This document shows, piece by piece, positions 8,543-17,289 of a stretch of 64,000 bases of DNA. The translations under genes were made by a program, and so were the position numbers. This DNA is from CAVQBJ01 sp963819075 (GTDB lineage Bacteria > Actinomycetota > Thermoleophilia > Solirubrobacterales > Solirubrobacteraceae): assembly GCA_963819075.1 (NCBI GenBank), contig CAWFUP010000004.1, forward strand, positions 186,001-250,000. The letters run 5' to 3'. Every line of letters begins with the position of its first letter. Position 1 is the stretch's first letter. The notes below the pieces were generated by a model, which saw only the letters and a list, made by a program, of their open reading frames with translations, searched no databases and had not been told where the DNA came from.

Positions 8543-8677
8543 CGGTCGCTCCTCTCCCTCCGCGTTTCGCTCTACCGAGACGCTAGGTCACCTGGCGCGC
8601 ACCGCATCGGGAAGGCGCCACCGCCTCACTCCGTGCTTCTCCGTAACGGTCCCCGGCCGGCGCGGTAGGGTCCGCCA

Positions 8678-11344
8678 ATGCCCCCCGTCGAGGCGGCCCT
8701 CGTCTTCCTGAGCGGTCCGCTTGCCGGACGGCGAGTCCCGGTGGCATCCGAGCTGTCGATCGGACGCGTCCACGCCGACGTCGAGAGTGACGACCCCGAG
8801 CTCTCGCGCCATCACGCGCTCGTGCGCCCGATCGAGGGCGGCATCGAGCTCGAAGACCTCGGGTCGACCAACGGCACGTGGGTCGACGGGGTGCGCATCG
8901 TCGCGCCCACGCCCGTCGGCCCGGGCGCCGTGCTGCAGGTCGGGCAATCGCGAGCCACCGTCGAGCCGACCGAGGAGGCTCTCCCACCCCCGCGCGCCGC
9001 GCCGGCCGCCGGGACCGCCACGATGCTGCGCCCCGCGGCGGGTACCGAGCTCGCTGCCGCCACCGTCATCCCCGCGCGCCGAGGGACGGCGGACAGGAGC
9101 AGGGTCGAGCCGCCACCGACCGGAGCGCTCGCGCGCGCCGTCGTCGGGCGGCGGAGCAAGTGGGTCGCCCTCGGGATCTGGCTCGTGCTGGCGATCGTCG
9201 TCGGCGGCGGTCTCGGTGGCCAGCTGCCCACGCTGACCAACGCCCAGACCCAGAGCGACGACGCCCTGCCGAGCAGCTCGCAGTCGGCCCAGGTCGGAGC
9301 GCTGCTGCGCTCCCGGTTCCCCGGTGGGCAGCGCTACATCACGCTGCTCGTGTTCGAGCGGACGAGCGGTCTGACCGCGGCCGACCGCGCCGAGATCACC
9401 CGTACCGCGCCGTTGGTCTCCGGGGTCCGGTACACGGGCGCACCCGAGGTTCCCTTCGCGCCTGGAGCCCCGACACCGCTGGTCTCCACCAACGGACGCG
9501 TCGCCGTGATGGTCGTACCGCTGACGACCGATAACAGCAACGACCGGGACACCGCGGTCAAGCGCATCCGCCAGCTCGTCGGGACGGGAAGCGGAGGGCT
9601 GCAGATCCGTCTGACCGGACCGGCGGCGATCACGAGCGACTTCAACACCGCGGTGGCCGGCGCGAACATCGGCCTGCTCGGGGCCACGGTCGTGCTCGTG
9701 CTCGTGCTGCTGATGGCGATCTACCGCTCGCCGATCGCTGCGCTGATACCGCTCACCGTCGTGGGGATCGCCTACATCGTGGCCCAGGGCCTGGTGTACG
9801 CGTACGCGCGGGCGACGCACACGACGGTCGATCGCACGGCGCTGACGCTGCTCGCCGTGCTCATGTTCGGTGCCGGGACGGATTACTGCCTGCTGCTCGT
9901 GTCCCGCTACACGGCCGACCTGCGCGAGATCGACGATCCCCACGCCGCGATGGCCAGCGCGCTGTCGCGAACCCAGCACGCGATCATCGCCAGCGGCGCG
10001 ACGGTGGCGGCCGCGATGCTCACGTTCCTCCTGTCGAGCCTGAAGACGGACCACATCCTGGCCCCGGTGAACGCGATCGGGATCCTGACGGTGATGATCG
10101 CCGGCGTGACGCTGCTCCCGGCGCTGCTCACCGCCGCGGGCCGGCGCGCCTTCTGGCCCAACGGGAAGACCGTCGCAGTGCACGCGGCCGGGTCGCAGAC
10201 CGGGGTCCGCGATAGCGCCTCGGCGCTGTCGGAGAAGCCAAGCGCGTGGTTTCGCATCGCCACGCGGGTCACCCGCCGCCCGGTGCTCGCGCTTGTGTCC
10301 GCGCTGCTCGTGTTCGGGATCGGAGCGCTCGGTCTGACGACCTTCCACGAGAAGATCAGCGTGACGAATGACTTCCGCGTCCAGAACGATTCCACGCGCG
10401 GGCTGGAGCTGCTGCGCGCCGGATTCGCGCAGGGCGCCATCTACCCCGAGACGGTGATGCTGCGCCGGGCCAACGGCCCGGTCAGCGCCGCCGACATCCA
10501 GCTCGCTCGGGCCAGGATCGCCCGCATCGCCGGAGTGGCGAGCGTGTCGGGCATCACCGCTCGCTCACGTGACGGAACGCTCGCCACGTTCTCCGTGGCC
10601 TACGCCGGCGACCCGTTCACCGACGCGGCGCTCGCGCGTGCGCAGCTGCTGCGGGACGTCGTCGCCCGTCCGGCCCCCGGGCTCACCGGGCTCGTCGGCG
10701 AGGGAACCTCGGCGCGACTCGATTACAAGAACGCGGTCAACCACGACGCGCGAATCATCGTGCCGGCCGTGTTGGTGGTCATCCTCGTCGCGCTCATCAT
10801 CCTCCTGCGCGCGCTCGTCGCGCCGCTGTACCTGCTCGTAACCGTCGTCATCTCCTACCTCGGGTCGCTCGGCTTCTCGGTCTTCATCATCCGCGAGGTG
10901 TTCGGGCAATCGGTCGACCCGTTCTACCCGCTCATCACGTTCGTGTTCCTCGTCGCCCTGGGGGTCGATTACAACATCTTCCTCATGAGCCGCGTGCGCG
11001 AGGAGGCACTGACGCACGGCACGCAGACGGGACTGCTGCGCGCGCTGGTGGCCACGGGTCCGGTCATCACGAGCGCCGGTCTGGTCCTCGCCGGGACGTT
11101 CGCCGCGCTGGCGACGTTGCCGCTCTGGATCCTGCTGGAGATCGGCTTCACGGTGGCCCTCGGCGTGCTGCTCGACACGTTTGTCGTGCGTACGATCGCG
11201 GTGCCCGCGCTCGTACGCCTGTTCGGCGAACGCAGCTGGTGGCCGTCGAGCGCGAGCGGCGGCGCAGGCTCTCCGCTGATCAGCGACGTCTATCGGGACG
11301 AGCTGCTGCAGCAGTGGCGCTCCCCGTCGCGGGTACCCGAGTGA
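8678..11344 (+). CDS. FHA-domain/MMPL transporter fusion
   Basis: An 888-aa protein. Residues 1-95 form a forkhead-associated domain with the phosphothreonine-binding signature: GRVHADVE, LSRHHALV and LGSTNGTWVDG. After a linker, residues about 160-870 form an MMPL/RND-type lipid exporter. It has one N-terminal helix, an extracytoplasmic domain, a five-helix bundle (VVLVLVLLMAIYRSPIAALI, GAGTDYCLLLVSRY) and a repeat of that unit (ILLRALVAPLYLL, GVDYNIFLMSRVREE). FHA domains bind Ser/Thr-kinase targets, so transport may be gated by a kinase. The ATG at 8678 is the only start preserving the FHA domain. Confidence 0.93.
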   Translation: MPPVEAALVFLSGPLAGRRVPVASELSIGRVHADVESDDPELSRHHALVRPIEGGIELEDLGSTNGTWVDGVRIVAPTPVGPGAVLQVGQSRATVEPTEEALPPPRAAPAAGTATMLRPAAGTELAAATVIPARRGTADRSRVEPPPTGALARAVVGRRSKWVALGIWLVLAIVVGGGLGGQLPTLTNAQTQSDDALPSSSQSAQVGALLRSRFPGGQRYITLLVFERTSGLTAADRAEITRTAPLVSGVRYTGAPEVPFAPGAPTPLVSTNGRVAVMVVPLTTDNSNDRDTAVKRIRQLVGTGSGGLQIRLTGPAAITSDFNTAVAGANIGLLGATVVLVLVLLMAIYRSPIAALIPLTVVGIAYIVAQGLVYAYARATHTTVDRTALTLLAVLMFGAGTDYCLLLVSRYTADLREIDDPHAAMASALSRTQHAIIASGATVAAAMLTFLLSSLKTDHILAPVNAIGILTVMIAGVTLLPALLTAAGRRAFWPNGKTVAVHAAGSQTGVRDSASALSEKPSAWFRIATRVTRRPVLALVSALLVFGIGALGLTTFHEKISVTNDFRVQNDSTRGLELLRAGFAQGAIYPETVMLRRANGPVSAADIQLARARIARIAGVASVSGITARSRDGTLATFSVAYAGDPFTDAALARAQLLRDVVARPAPGLTGLVGEGTSARLDYKNAVNHDARIIVPAVLVVILVALIILLRALVAPLYLLVTVVISYLGSLGFSVFIIREVFGQSVDPFYPLITFVFLVALGVDYNIFLMSRVREEALTHGTQTGLLRALVATGPVITSAGLVLAGTFAALATLPLWILLEIGFTVALGVLLDTFVVRTIAVPALVRLFGERSWWPSSASGGAGSPLISDVYRDELLQQWRSPSRVPE

Positions 11345-11428
11345 GCCGCACAGCGCCCGGCACGGATCTTAAGCGAATTCTCGGGGAGCGCTTAGCGGGC
11401 GGCCAGGATTCGCCGCCACGCTGGGAGC

Positions 11429-11740
11429 ATGATCAACCGGCCCGGAAAGACCCTCAGCCCCCCGACCCGCCAGCCGAGCGCACACGAGCGCGACCGATCC
11501 GTGTCGCTCCAGCGACGCGCCACGCGCATCATGGTCGCCGCCGCGGCGACCGCCGCGGTTGCCCTCAGCGCCGCGCTGGCGACCGCCGGGACGGCGACGC
11601 ACACGACCGCGGCGGCCGCCAGCGCCAGCGCCGCGAGCGGGACGACCGCATCGACAAGCGCGCCTTCGTCTTCGGGCCAGTCGGCGGCGACCGCGACACA
11701 GGCAGTCGCCCCGTCGGCCGTCGTGACCGCGTCGTCCTGA
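11429..11740 (+). CDS. Small low-complexity exported or anchored protein
   Basis: A 103-aa protein with a basic N-terminus (RSVSLQRRATR), one hydrophobic segment (about residues 34-54, IMVAAAATAAVALSAALATA) and an Ala/Ser/Thr-rich tail ending AVAPSAVVTASS. No family is recognised. Its build and its C-terminal VVTA(S/T)S resemble the His-tract protein at 2032-2631. The ATG is preceded by GGGAG only 3 bp away, so an internal GTG start (11501) is possible. Confidence 0.5.
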   Translation: MINRPGKTLSPPTRQPSAHERDRSVSLQRRATRIMVAAAATAAVALSAALATAGTATHTTAAAASASAASGTTASTSAPSSSGQSAATATQAVAPSAVVTASS

Positions 11741-11885
11741 GCACCCGGACCGCCGTCCAGGAGAGCCACAGCGGCGCCACGTGACGCGGGGCAGCTCGGG
11801 GCGCTCGGTGGCCGCGTCCGAGACACGGACGGCGCGGCCCGGCGCAGCCGCGCGACCGGTCATCGGTAAAGATGCGCGGAGAAGA

Positions 11886-14333
11886 ATGGGTGCCGAAGGC
11901 AAACGCGTCCGATCGCGACTGGCCGACTATGAGGGCAAGCGCCGCTTCGATGCGACGCCCGAGCCCCGCGACGACGATGCGACGTCGAGCACGAGCAGTC
12001 GCTTCGTCGTCCATGAGCACCATGCCCGGCGCCTGCACTGGGACCTTCGGCTCGAGCACGACGGCACGCTCGCGTCGTGGGCCATCCCCAACGGCCTGCC
12101 CGAGGACCCCAAGCAGAACCGCAAGGCGGTTCACGTGGAGGACCATCCGCTCAGCTACCTCGAGTTCGAGGGCACGATCCCGCGGGGCAACTACGGAGCC
12201 GGCGAGATCACCATCTGGGACGTGGGCACCTACGCGTGCGAGAAGTGGGAGCCCGACAAGATCGTGGTCGTGTTCGACGGAGCCCGGCTCCGAGGGCGCT
12301 ACGCGCTGTTCCGCGCCGGCCGCTCCCAGCATGACTGGATGATTCACCGCATGGATCCGCCGACGGACCCGACGGCGGAGGCCATGCCCGACTTCATCAC
12401 GCCGATGCTCGCGAAGCTGTCCGGGCTGCCGGCGAACGAGGCGGCCTGGGCATTCGAGGTCAAGTGGGACGGCGTCCGGGCGATCGCGCACTCCGAGCCG
12501 GGCCGTCTGCGACTGCTCAGCCGCAACCGGAACGACGTCAGCTCAGCCTACCCCGAGCTGCACGCACTCAACGCCGGACTCGGTTCCCATCGCGCGATCC
12601 TCGATGGCGAGATCATCGCCTTCGACGAGACCGGCCGCCCGAGCTTCGAGGCCCTGCAGCCGCGTATCCACCTGCGAGGCGAGTCCGCTGTGCGCCGCCG
12701 CGCCCAGGCGGCTCCGGTGACCTTCGTGCTGTTCGACCTGCTGTGGCTGGACGGGCACAGCCTCCTGAACGCGACCTACGCCGAGCGTCGTCGGCTCCTC
12801 GAGGCGCTCGAGCTCAACGGCGACCGGTGGTCCACGCCCGCGTTCCATCCCGGCGAGGGGGCCGCGCTGCTGGCCGCCACCCGCGAGCAGCGCCTGGAGG
12901 GCATCGTCGGTAAGCGGCTGGACTCGCGCTACGCGCCCGGCCGGCGCGACGGCGGCTGGCTGAAGATCAAGCACTCGCAGCGTCAGGAGGCGGTGATCGG
13001 CGGCTGGTCGGAGGGCAAGGGGTCGCGGGCCGGACGGATCGGCGCCCTGCACCTGGGCGTCCATGACGGCGGAGAGCTCCGCTACGCCGGACGCGTCGGC
13101 ACCGGCTTCGACGAGCAAACCCTCGACCGCCTCCAGCGGCGGCTGGAGCCGCTGGCCCAGGACGTTTCGCCGTTCGCCGGTCGCCAGCCCCCCCGCGGCG
13201 CGCACTTCGTCACCCCCAGCCTCGTGTGTGAGGTCGAGTTCAGTGACTGGACGCGCGAGGGGATGCTGCGCCACCCCTCCTACAAGGGGCTGCGCGAAGA
13301 CCGGCCGCCCCGCACCGTCGTGCGAGAGCGCGTCGACCCGGCCGACGACACGTCAGCCGGCGGAGGGCCCCCCGCGCCGCCGAGCGTGAGCGAGCTGATC
13401 GCATCGGGCCGGCGCGTGCGGGGCGGACTCGAGATCGACATCGACGGTCACACGCTCAAGCTGACGAATCTCGAGAAGGTGCTCTACCCCGAGACCGGCT
13501 TCACCAAGGCCGACCTGATCGCCTACTACGCGTCGGTCGCGCCGGCGCTGCTGCCGCACCTGGCGGGGCGCCCGCTGACCCTCAAGCGCTACCCCAACGG
13601 CGTGGACGGCGCGTTCTTCTACGAGAAGCAGTGCCCCAAGCACCGGCCACCCTGGGTCAAGACGGCGACCGTGTGGAGCGGGCGCAACCGCCGGGACATC
13701 GACTACTGCGTCTGCGAGGACCTCGCGACCCTCGTGTGGATGGCTAACCTCGCCGACCTCGAGCTGCATCCGTCGCTGTCACGGGCGGTGGCGATCGAGT
13801 ACCCCACCACGCTCGCGTTCGATCTCGACCCCGGCGACCCGGCGGACATCGTGCAGTGCTGCGAGGTCGCGCTCGAGCTCAACGACCTGTTCGAACAGAT
13901 CAGTCTGCGGGCGTTCGCCAAGACCTCGGGTTCGAAGGGCCTGCAGGTCTACGTGCCGCTCAACCGCCAGGAGGCGACCTACGAGCAGACGAAGCCGTTC
14001 GCCCACGCCGTGGCCCGTCTGCTCGAGCAGCGCCGCCCTGAGCTCATCGTGTCGCGCATGACCAAGACCGAACGTCCGGGCAAGGTGCTCATCGACTGGA
14101 GCCAGAACGACCAGCACAAGACCACCGTCTCGGTGTACTCACTGCGCGCGCGGGCCACCCCCACCATCTCCACTCCGCTGACCTGGGGGGAGGTGCGGGT
14201 GTGCCGCGATGGCGGGAATGCGACGCCGTTGCCCTTTGGTCCAACGGACGTGATCGAGCGCGTCGACTCCCGCGGCGACCTGTTCGCCGAGGTCGGGTCG
14301 CTCGGCCAAACCCTCCCCGACCTCGGCGCTTGA
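11886..14333 (+). CDS. ligD: Multifunctional ATP-dependent DNA ligase LigD (PE-LIG-POL)
   Basis: An 815-aa non-homologous end-joining enzyme. In order: a 3'-phosphoesterase domain (about 35-160; HEHHARRLHWDLRLEHDG and GNYGAGEITIWD), an ATP-dependent ligase domain (about 175-480; nucleotidyl-acceptor Lys in FEVKWDGVRAI, then LDGEIIAFD and EGIVGKRLDS), and an archaeo-eukaryotic primase-type polymerase domain (about 525-810; LTNLEKVLYPETG, AFDLDPGDP, KTSGSKGLQVYVPL). The order is that of Pseudomonas LigD; mycobacterial LigD places POL first. Its partner Ku is not in the window. ATG 11886 is chosen; the frame is open to 11781, but the extra residues are not family-like. Confidence 0.95.
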   Translation: MGAEGKRVRSRLADYEGKRRFDATPEPRDDDATSSTSSRFVVHEHHARRLHWDLRLEHDGTLASWAIPNGLPEDPKQNRKAVHVEDHPLSYLEFEGTIPRGNYGAGEITIWDVGTYACEKWEPDKIVVVFDGARLRGRYALFRAGRSQHDWMIHRMDPPTDPTAEAMPDFITPMLAKLSGLPANEAAWAFEVKWDGVRAIAHSEPGRLRLLSRNRNDVSSAYPELHALNAGLGSHRAILDGEIIAFDETGRPSFEALQPRIHLRGESAVRRRAQAAPVTFVLFDLLWLDGHSLLNATYAERRRLLEALELNGDRWSTPAFHPGEGAALLAATREQRLEGIVGKRLDSRYAPGRRDGGWLKIKHSQRQEAVIGGWSEGKGSRAGRIGALHLGVHDGGELRYAGRVGTGFDEQTLDRLQRRLEPLAQDVSPFAGRQPPRGAHFVTPSLVCEVEFSDWTREGMLRHPSYKGLREDRPPRTVVRERVDPADDTSAGGGPPAPPSVSELIASGRRVRGGLEIDIDGHTLKLTNLEKVLYPETGFTKADLIAYYASVAPALLPHLAGRPLTLKRYPNGVDGAFFYEKQCPKHRPPWVKTATVWSGRNRRDIDYCVCEDLATLVWMANLADLELHPSLSRAVAIEYPTTLAFDLDPGDPADIVQCCEVALELNDLFEQISLRAFAKTSGSKGLQVYVPLNRQEATYEQTKPFAHAVARLLEQRRPELIVSRMTKTERPGKVLIDWSQNDQHKTTVSVYSLRARATPTISTPLTWGEVRVCRDGGNATPLPFGPTDVIERVDSRGDLFAEVGSLGQTLPDLGA

Positions 14334-14500
14334 GCTCGACGATGGCCACGGTCCGCGGGTTTGCCGCGCGGAGGTGTTGACCATTGAGCCGGCGTGGACG
14401 AGAATGGCCAGGCCGGGATCGCCCGCCACGCGCTTTCGGCAGGCATTGCACACCAGCGAGCGCCGCTCGCGGCGCGCTCGCAGTACACAGGGGGTTCCCC

Positions 14501-14728
14501 ATGGCACGCGTGATGGCCGATTGCCGGCGTTTCCCGAGCGACAACCACTGCTCGCTGACGATCATCGGGACCGAAGACGAGGTGATCGGCGCGGCCGCGC
14601 AGCACGCGATCGACGCCCACGGACACGAGGACACGCCCGAGCTGCGCGAGCAAGTCCGTGGCATGCTCGAAGCGGAGGCCGATTACCTCCCGGGGCATCG
14701 TGAGCCCGAACCGTTCCCGGCCGGCTAA
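14501..14728 (+). CDS. DUF1059 small protein
   Basis: A 75-aa protein starting MARVMADCRRFPSDNHCSLT, with paired Cys and an acidic helical C-terminus. It matches the small DUF1059 family, whose members are about 55-75 residues and of unknown function. The open frame extends upstream, but ATG 14501 begins at the conserved domain. It stands alone between ligD and the cold-shock gene. Confidence 0.85.
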   Translation: MARVMADCRRFPSDNHCSLTIIGTEDEVIGAAAQHAIDAHGHEDTPELREQVRGMLEAEADYLPGHREPEPFPAG

Positions 14729-14873
14729 GCGATCGGGATGCTCCGCGCGAGAGATCGGTAGACTGGTCCCACGAGTCGAGCATCCGCTCGGCCAGAAGCC
14801 GTGCCCCGCGTTTCCGCAGTCGTTGCCTCCAGCACCCTCCGCGTTCGCAGTGCACCAACCGGAAGGAATACTG
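14729..14873 (+). promoter_or_regulatory. Leader region of the cold-shock gene
   Basis: 145 bp separate the DUF1059 stop from the cold-shock ATG and contain no gene. A purine-rich GGAAGGA lies 7 bp before the ATG and is the ribosome binding site. Long untranslated leaders are typical of cold-shock mRNAs; I see no certain -10/-35 pair. Confidence 0.4.
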
Positions 14874-15077
14874 ATGGCTACAGGAACCGTGAAGTGGTTC
14901 AGCGACGACAAGGGCTTCGGCTTCATCACGCCCGATGACGCCGGCAACGATCTGTTCGTGCACCACAGCGCAATCCAGGGCAGCGGGTTCAAGTCGCTGG
15001 CCGAGGGCGCGAAGGTGAGCTACGACGCCGAGCAGGGCCCGAAGGGTCCAGCCGCGGCGAACGTCCAGGCGCTCTGA
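14874..15077 (+). CDS. Cold-shock protein (CspA family)
   Basis: A 67-aa single-stranded nucleic-acid-binding OB-fold protein. Both RNA-binding motifs are present: KGFGFI (RNP1) and DLFVHHS (RNP2-like, LFVHHSAI). It begins MATGTVKWFSDDKG, the standard family start. It acts as an RNA chaperone in the cytoplasm. A strong GC-rich hairpin follows the stop. Confidence 0.97.
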   Translation: MATGTVKWFSDDKGFGFITPDDAGNDLFVHHSAIQGSGFKSLAEGAKVSYDAEQGPKGPAAANVQAL

Positions 15078-15091
15078 GGCGAACCGCAGCA

Positions 15092-15131
15092 GCGACCGCG
15101 GGCCCGCGCGTAACGCGGGCCGGCGGGTCGC
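15092..15131 (+). terminator. Hairpin after the cold-shock gene
   Basis: A nested inverted repeat 14 bp after the cold-shock stop. Outer arms are GCGACC/GGTCGC; inner arms are GGCCCGCG/CGCGGGCC around a CGTAA loop. There is no T-run, so it would be an imperfect intrinsic terminator or an mRNA 3'-end stabiliser. Confidence 0.55.
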
Positions 15132-15216
15132 GGCGGACGCGCTCGGCCGCCCGCAGGTCGCAACGAGCGAGCGCCGCTCCGGCGCGCTCGACACCCTGAT
15201 CGAAGGACGGACACCA

Positions 15217-15444
15217 ATGGCTTCAGGCGGCAAGCGCAAGACGACGATGGCCAAGCTGACGCGTGAGAGCAAGCTTCGCGAGCGGCGGCTGGACAAGCAG
15301 GCGAGGAAGGAAGCGAGAAAGCATGCCCCGCCACCCGATGCGACTGACCTGAGCGACGCGGCGACCGGCGAGGGCGAGTCGCCGTCGCCAATCGATGGGC
15401 CGCCCGCCGTCGAGGAGGTCGCGCAGGTCCTCACCGACGCCTAA
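15217..15444 (+). CDS. Small highly charged protein, unknown function
   Basis: A 75-aa protein with a strongly basic helical N-terminal half (KLTRESKLRERRLDKQARKE) and an acidic, Pro-rich C-terminus (EEVAQVLTDA). It is not a recognised family. The Lys/Arg-rich half suggests nucleic-acid or ribosome contact. It lies downstream of the cold-shock gene but beyond a strong hairpin, so it probably has its own promoter. Confidence 0.65.
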   Translation: MASGGKRKTTMAKLTRESKLRERRLDKQARKEARKHAPPPDATDLSDAATGEGESPSPIDGPPAVEEVAQVLTDA

Positions 15445-15471
15445 CGTTCGAAGGACGGGTACGATGCGGCC

Positions 15472-15825
15472 GTGTCCCACGCGGCTGTGCTCGTCGATGA
15501 GATCGCCAACGAGCTCGACACCTGGCCCGGTGTGCATGTCGAGCGACGCGCCGACGGGGCCGTGCTCGTGCGCTACGAGCAACTCGAGCTCGGCGTGCTG
15601 GACCGCGACCGCGGCGTGGCCGAGCTGCGCCTCCCGGCTCGCGAGCGCGATGCGCTCGGCGAGGAAGAGGATCCCGAGCGAGCCGACTCGCTGCCCGACT
15701 TCGGCACCGTCGACCACGACCTGCGTGGTCCGTCGGACGTCACCGCCGTCCTCGAGCTCTTCGACCGCCGCTACCGCGACCTGCGCGGAGAGGACGACCC
15801 CTATAGCTCGCAGGACCCGGCCTGA
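15472..15825 (+). CDS. DUF5519 (luciferase-domain-like) protein
   Basis: A 117-aa protein. Its pattern EIANELDTWPGVHVERR, LELGVLDRDRGVAELRLPAR and HDLRGPSDVTAVLELFDRRY fits the small DUF5519 family, which has no catalytic function assigned despite its 'luciferase' label. It begins with GTG at 15472, 27 bp after the preceding stop. It ends 9 bp before a convergent gene. Confidence 0.7.
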   Translation: MSHAAVLVDEIANELDTWPGVHVERRADGAVLVRYEQLELGVLDRDRGVAELRLPARERDALGEEEDPERADSLPDFGTVDHDLRGPSDVTAVLELFDRRYRDLRGEDDPYSSQDPA

Positions 15826-15834
15826 TCCCGGCCC

Positions 15835-16206
15835 TCACCCGTCGCGGACGATGCGGAGGATCACGGTGCGCGATGTATGACCGGCGGCCTCGACGACCGC
15901 AGCCAGTTCGTCCTCGCGCAGTTCGTCGGCCGCCTCCACCACGACGACGAGCGGCTGGACGCCCGTTCCCGCGAGACCGATCACACGGCGAACCTCGCCG
16001 GCCTCACGCGATAGCGACTCAGGGGAGGGCACCGACAGCACCACCTGGCCCGCAGCGGTTGCCTCGAGGTTGCCCTGCGCGTCGGTCGGGCCGGCCTCGG
16101 CCAATACCTCGCCCCTGGCGACGCTCGGCGGAGCCTGCGCGCCGAACTGTCGCTCGACCGCCCCTCCCCGCGGGAACTGGATGATCAGTTGGGGCTCGTC
16201 GGCCAC
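15835..16206 (-). CDS. Hypothetical protein
   Basis: A 123-aa soluble protein, MADEPQLIIQFPRG at the start and GHTSRTVILRIVRDG at the end. It has alternating hydrophobic strands and helices (VIGLAGTGVQPLVVVVEAADEL). I recognise no family. It starts 2 bp after the stop of the DPTQG-repeat gene on the same strand, so the two form an operon. Clear codon bias and the tight spacing support it as a gene. Confidence 0.65.
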   Translation of the reverse strand: MADEPQLIIQFPRGGAVERQFGAQAPPSVARGEVLAEAGPTDAQGNLEATAAGQVVLSVPSPESLSREAGEVRRVIGLAGTGVQPLVVVVEAADELREDELAAVVEAAGHTSRTVILRIVRDG

Positions 16207-16208
16207 GG

Positions 16209-16439
16209 TTAGATGGGCTCATCCCACGCGCCGTCGCTGGCCGGACGGCCCTGCGTTGGATCTTCGTCGGGTCGCGCTCCGACCTGACCGCCCTGCGTCG
16301 GATCGACACGGTCCGCTCCACTCGAACCTCCCTGCGTCGGATCTTCGTCGGGTCGCGCTCCGATCTGATCGCCCTGCGTCGGATCGCCGGGATCCTCTCC
16401 AGTCGAGCGCCCCTGTGTTGGATCTTCGCTCGCAGCCAT
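16209..16439 (-). CDS. DPTQG-repeat peptide
   Basis: A 76-aa protein made almost entirely of five degenerate repeats of about 14 residues, each containing DPTQG, with alternating IGARPDE and SGADRV-type spacers. It is acidic, without membrane segments, and ends SDGAWDEPI. AGGAG ends 6 bp before the ATG at 16439 and decides the start. The repeats are visible in the DNA as recurring CCCTGCGTCGGATC blocks. Function unknown; likely disordered. It is followed directly (2 bp) by the hypothetical gene at 15835. Confidence 0.7.
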   Translation of the reverse strand: MAASEDPTQGRSTGEDPGDPTQGDQIGARPDEDPTQGGSSGADRVDPTQGGQVGARPDEDPTQGRPASDGAWDEPI

Positions 16440-16575
16440 TCCTGCTCCTCTCAACTCGTGGCGCGCGGCGTCGCTTCACCGTGAGGCGAGTCGACCGCCG
16501 ATCACAGCTACCGGTTTACCACCTCCGGGCGAGCACTGCGCCGCCGCGCTGGGTGGCGACTGAATGGCTCCCGCG

Positions 16576-17250
16576 TCAGCGCCCACGGGGGTCGACTGCC
16601 TCGAGCGGCCAATGGCGGACGACACCGGGAAGCCAGTGGCCGTCCTCCTCGCGGGTGAGTATGAAGCGGCTGATCGTCAGCTGGCCGCCCTCGTGGTCCC
16701 CGTAGAGCAGGTCGACGGTGAGCGTCTGACCGTCGGTGAAGGCCTCGCGGAGTCCCTCGCGGAAGGGGTCGTCGGAATCGCGTATTGCGCCTTGCCAGAA
16801 CCCGGTGTCCCCGGCGGGCACGTACAGGTCTCGGGTCTGCGGTCGGTGCTCGGCGGGTTCGGCGTGCGGAGTGTCGATCCCCGGGCGCCGCGCTGCGAAG
16901 CGCCAGGCTTGAAGGACCGCCAGGCCGTTGCCGACATTGCGGAGCGGGATCACGAAGTAGTAGTTCTCGCCGTCGCGTTCCACGGCTGCCGTGCCGCCCT
17001 CGACTCGCACCATCCGACCCTCGCCGAAGCGCACCGCCTCGGGAGGATCGGTCACTCGCGACGGGACGAGCACGGGCCGCAACCCGAGGAGCAGGGCGCG
17101 CTCGGCCAGCGCCGTGGAGCGCTCGGCGATGCGCGTCGAGCGCTGGCCGGAGCGCACCGACGAGAAGGTCGCCACAGCAAGCACGAGCGTGCCCACGGCG
17201 GTCGCCAGCGAGGCGATCGTCGGCCAGTCAACGGCGAGTGGGGGCATCAT
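16576..17250 (-). CDS. Hypothetical membrane-anchored protein
   Basis: A 224-aa protein with one N-terminal membrane helix (about residues 10-30, TIASLATAVGTLVLAVATF). A short helical stretch (TRIAERSTALAERALLLGLRP) and a beta-rich domain (YYFVIPLRNVGNGLAVL, GQTLTVDLLYGDHEGG) follow. The build is common among actinobacterial proteins of unknown function. No catalytic motif is seen. It is in the same orientation as the TetR gene upstream (39 bp gap). Confidence 0.75.
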   Translation of the reverse strand: MMPPLAVDWPTIASLATAVGTLVLAVATFSSVRSGQRSTRIAERSTALAERALLLGLRPVLVPSRVTDPPEAVRFGEGRMVRVEGGTAAVERDGENYYFVIPLRNVGNGLAVLQAWRFAARRPGIDTPHAEPAEHRPQTRDLYVPAGDTGFWQGAIRDSDDPFREGLREAFTDGQTLTVDLLYGDHEGGQLTISRFILTREEDGHWLPGVVRHWPLEAVDPRGR

Positions 17251-17289
17251 CGGGACCGAGTGTTCACGTCGTGCTCGACCGGCCGCCGA

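Noticed and set aside
8588..10348. A 586-aa open frame on the minus strand
   Set aside because: It is antisense to the FHA-MMPL gene, Arg/Gly/His-rich with no domain, and arises from the high GC content.
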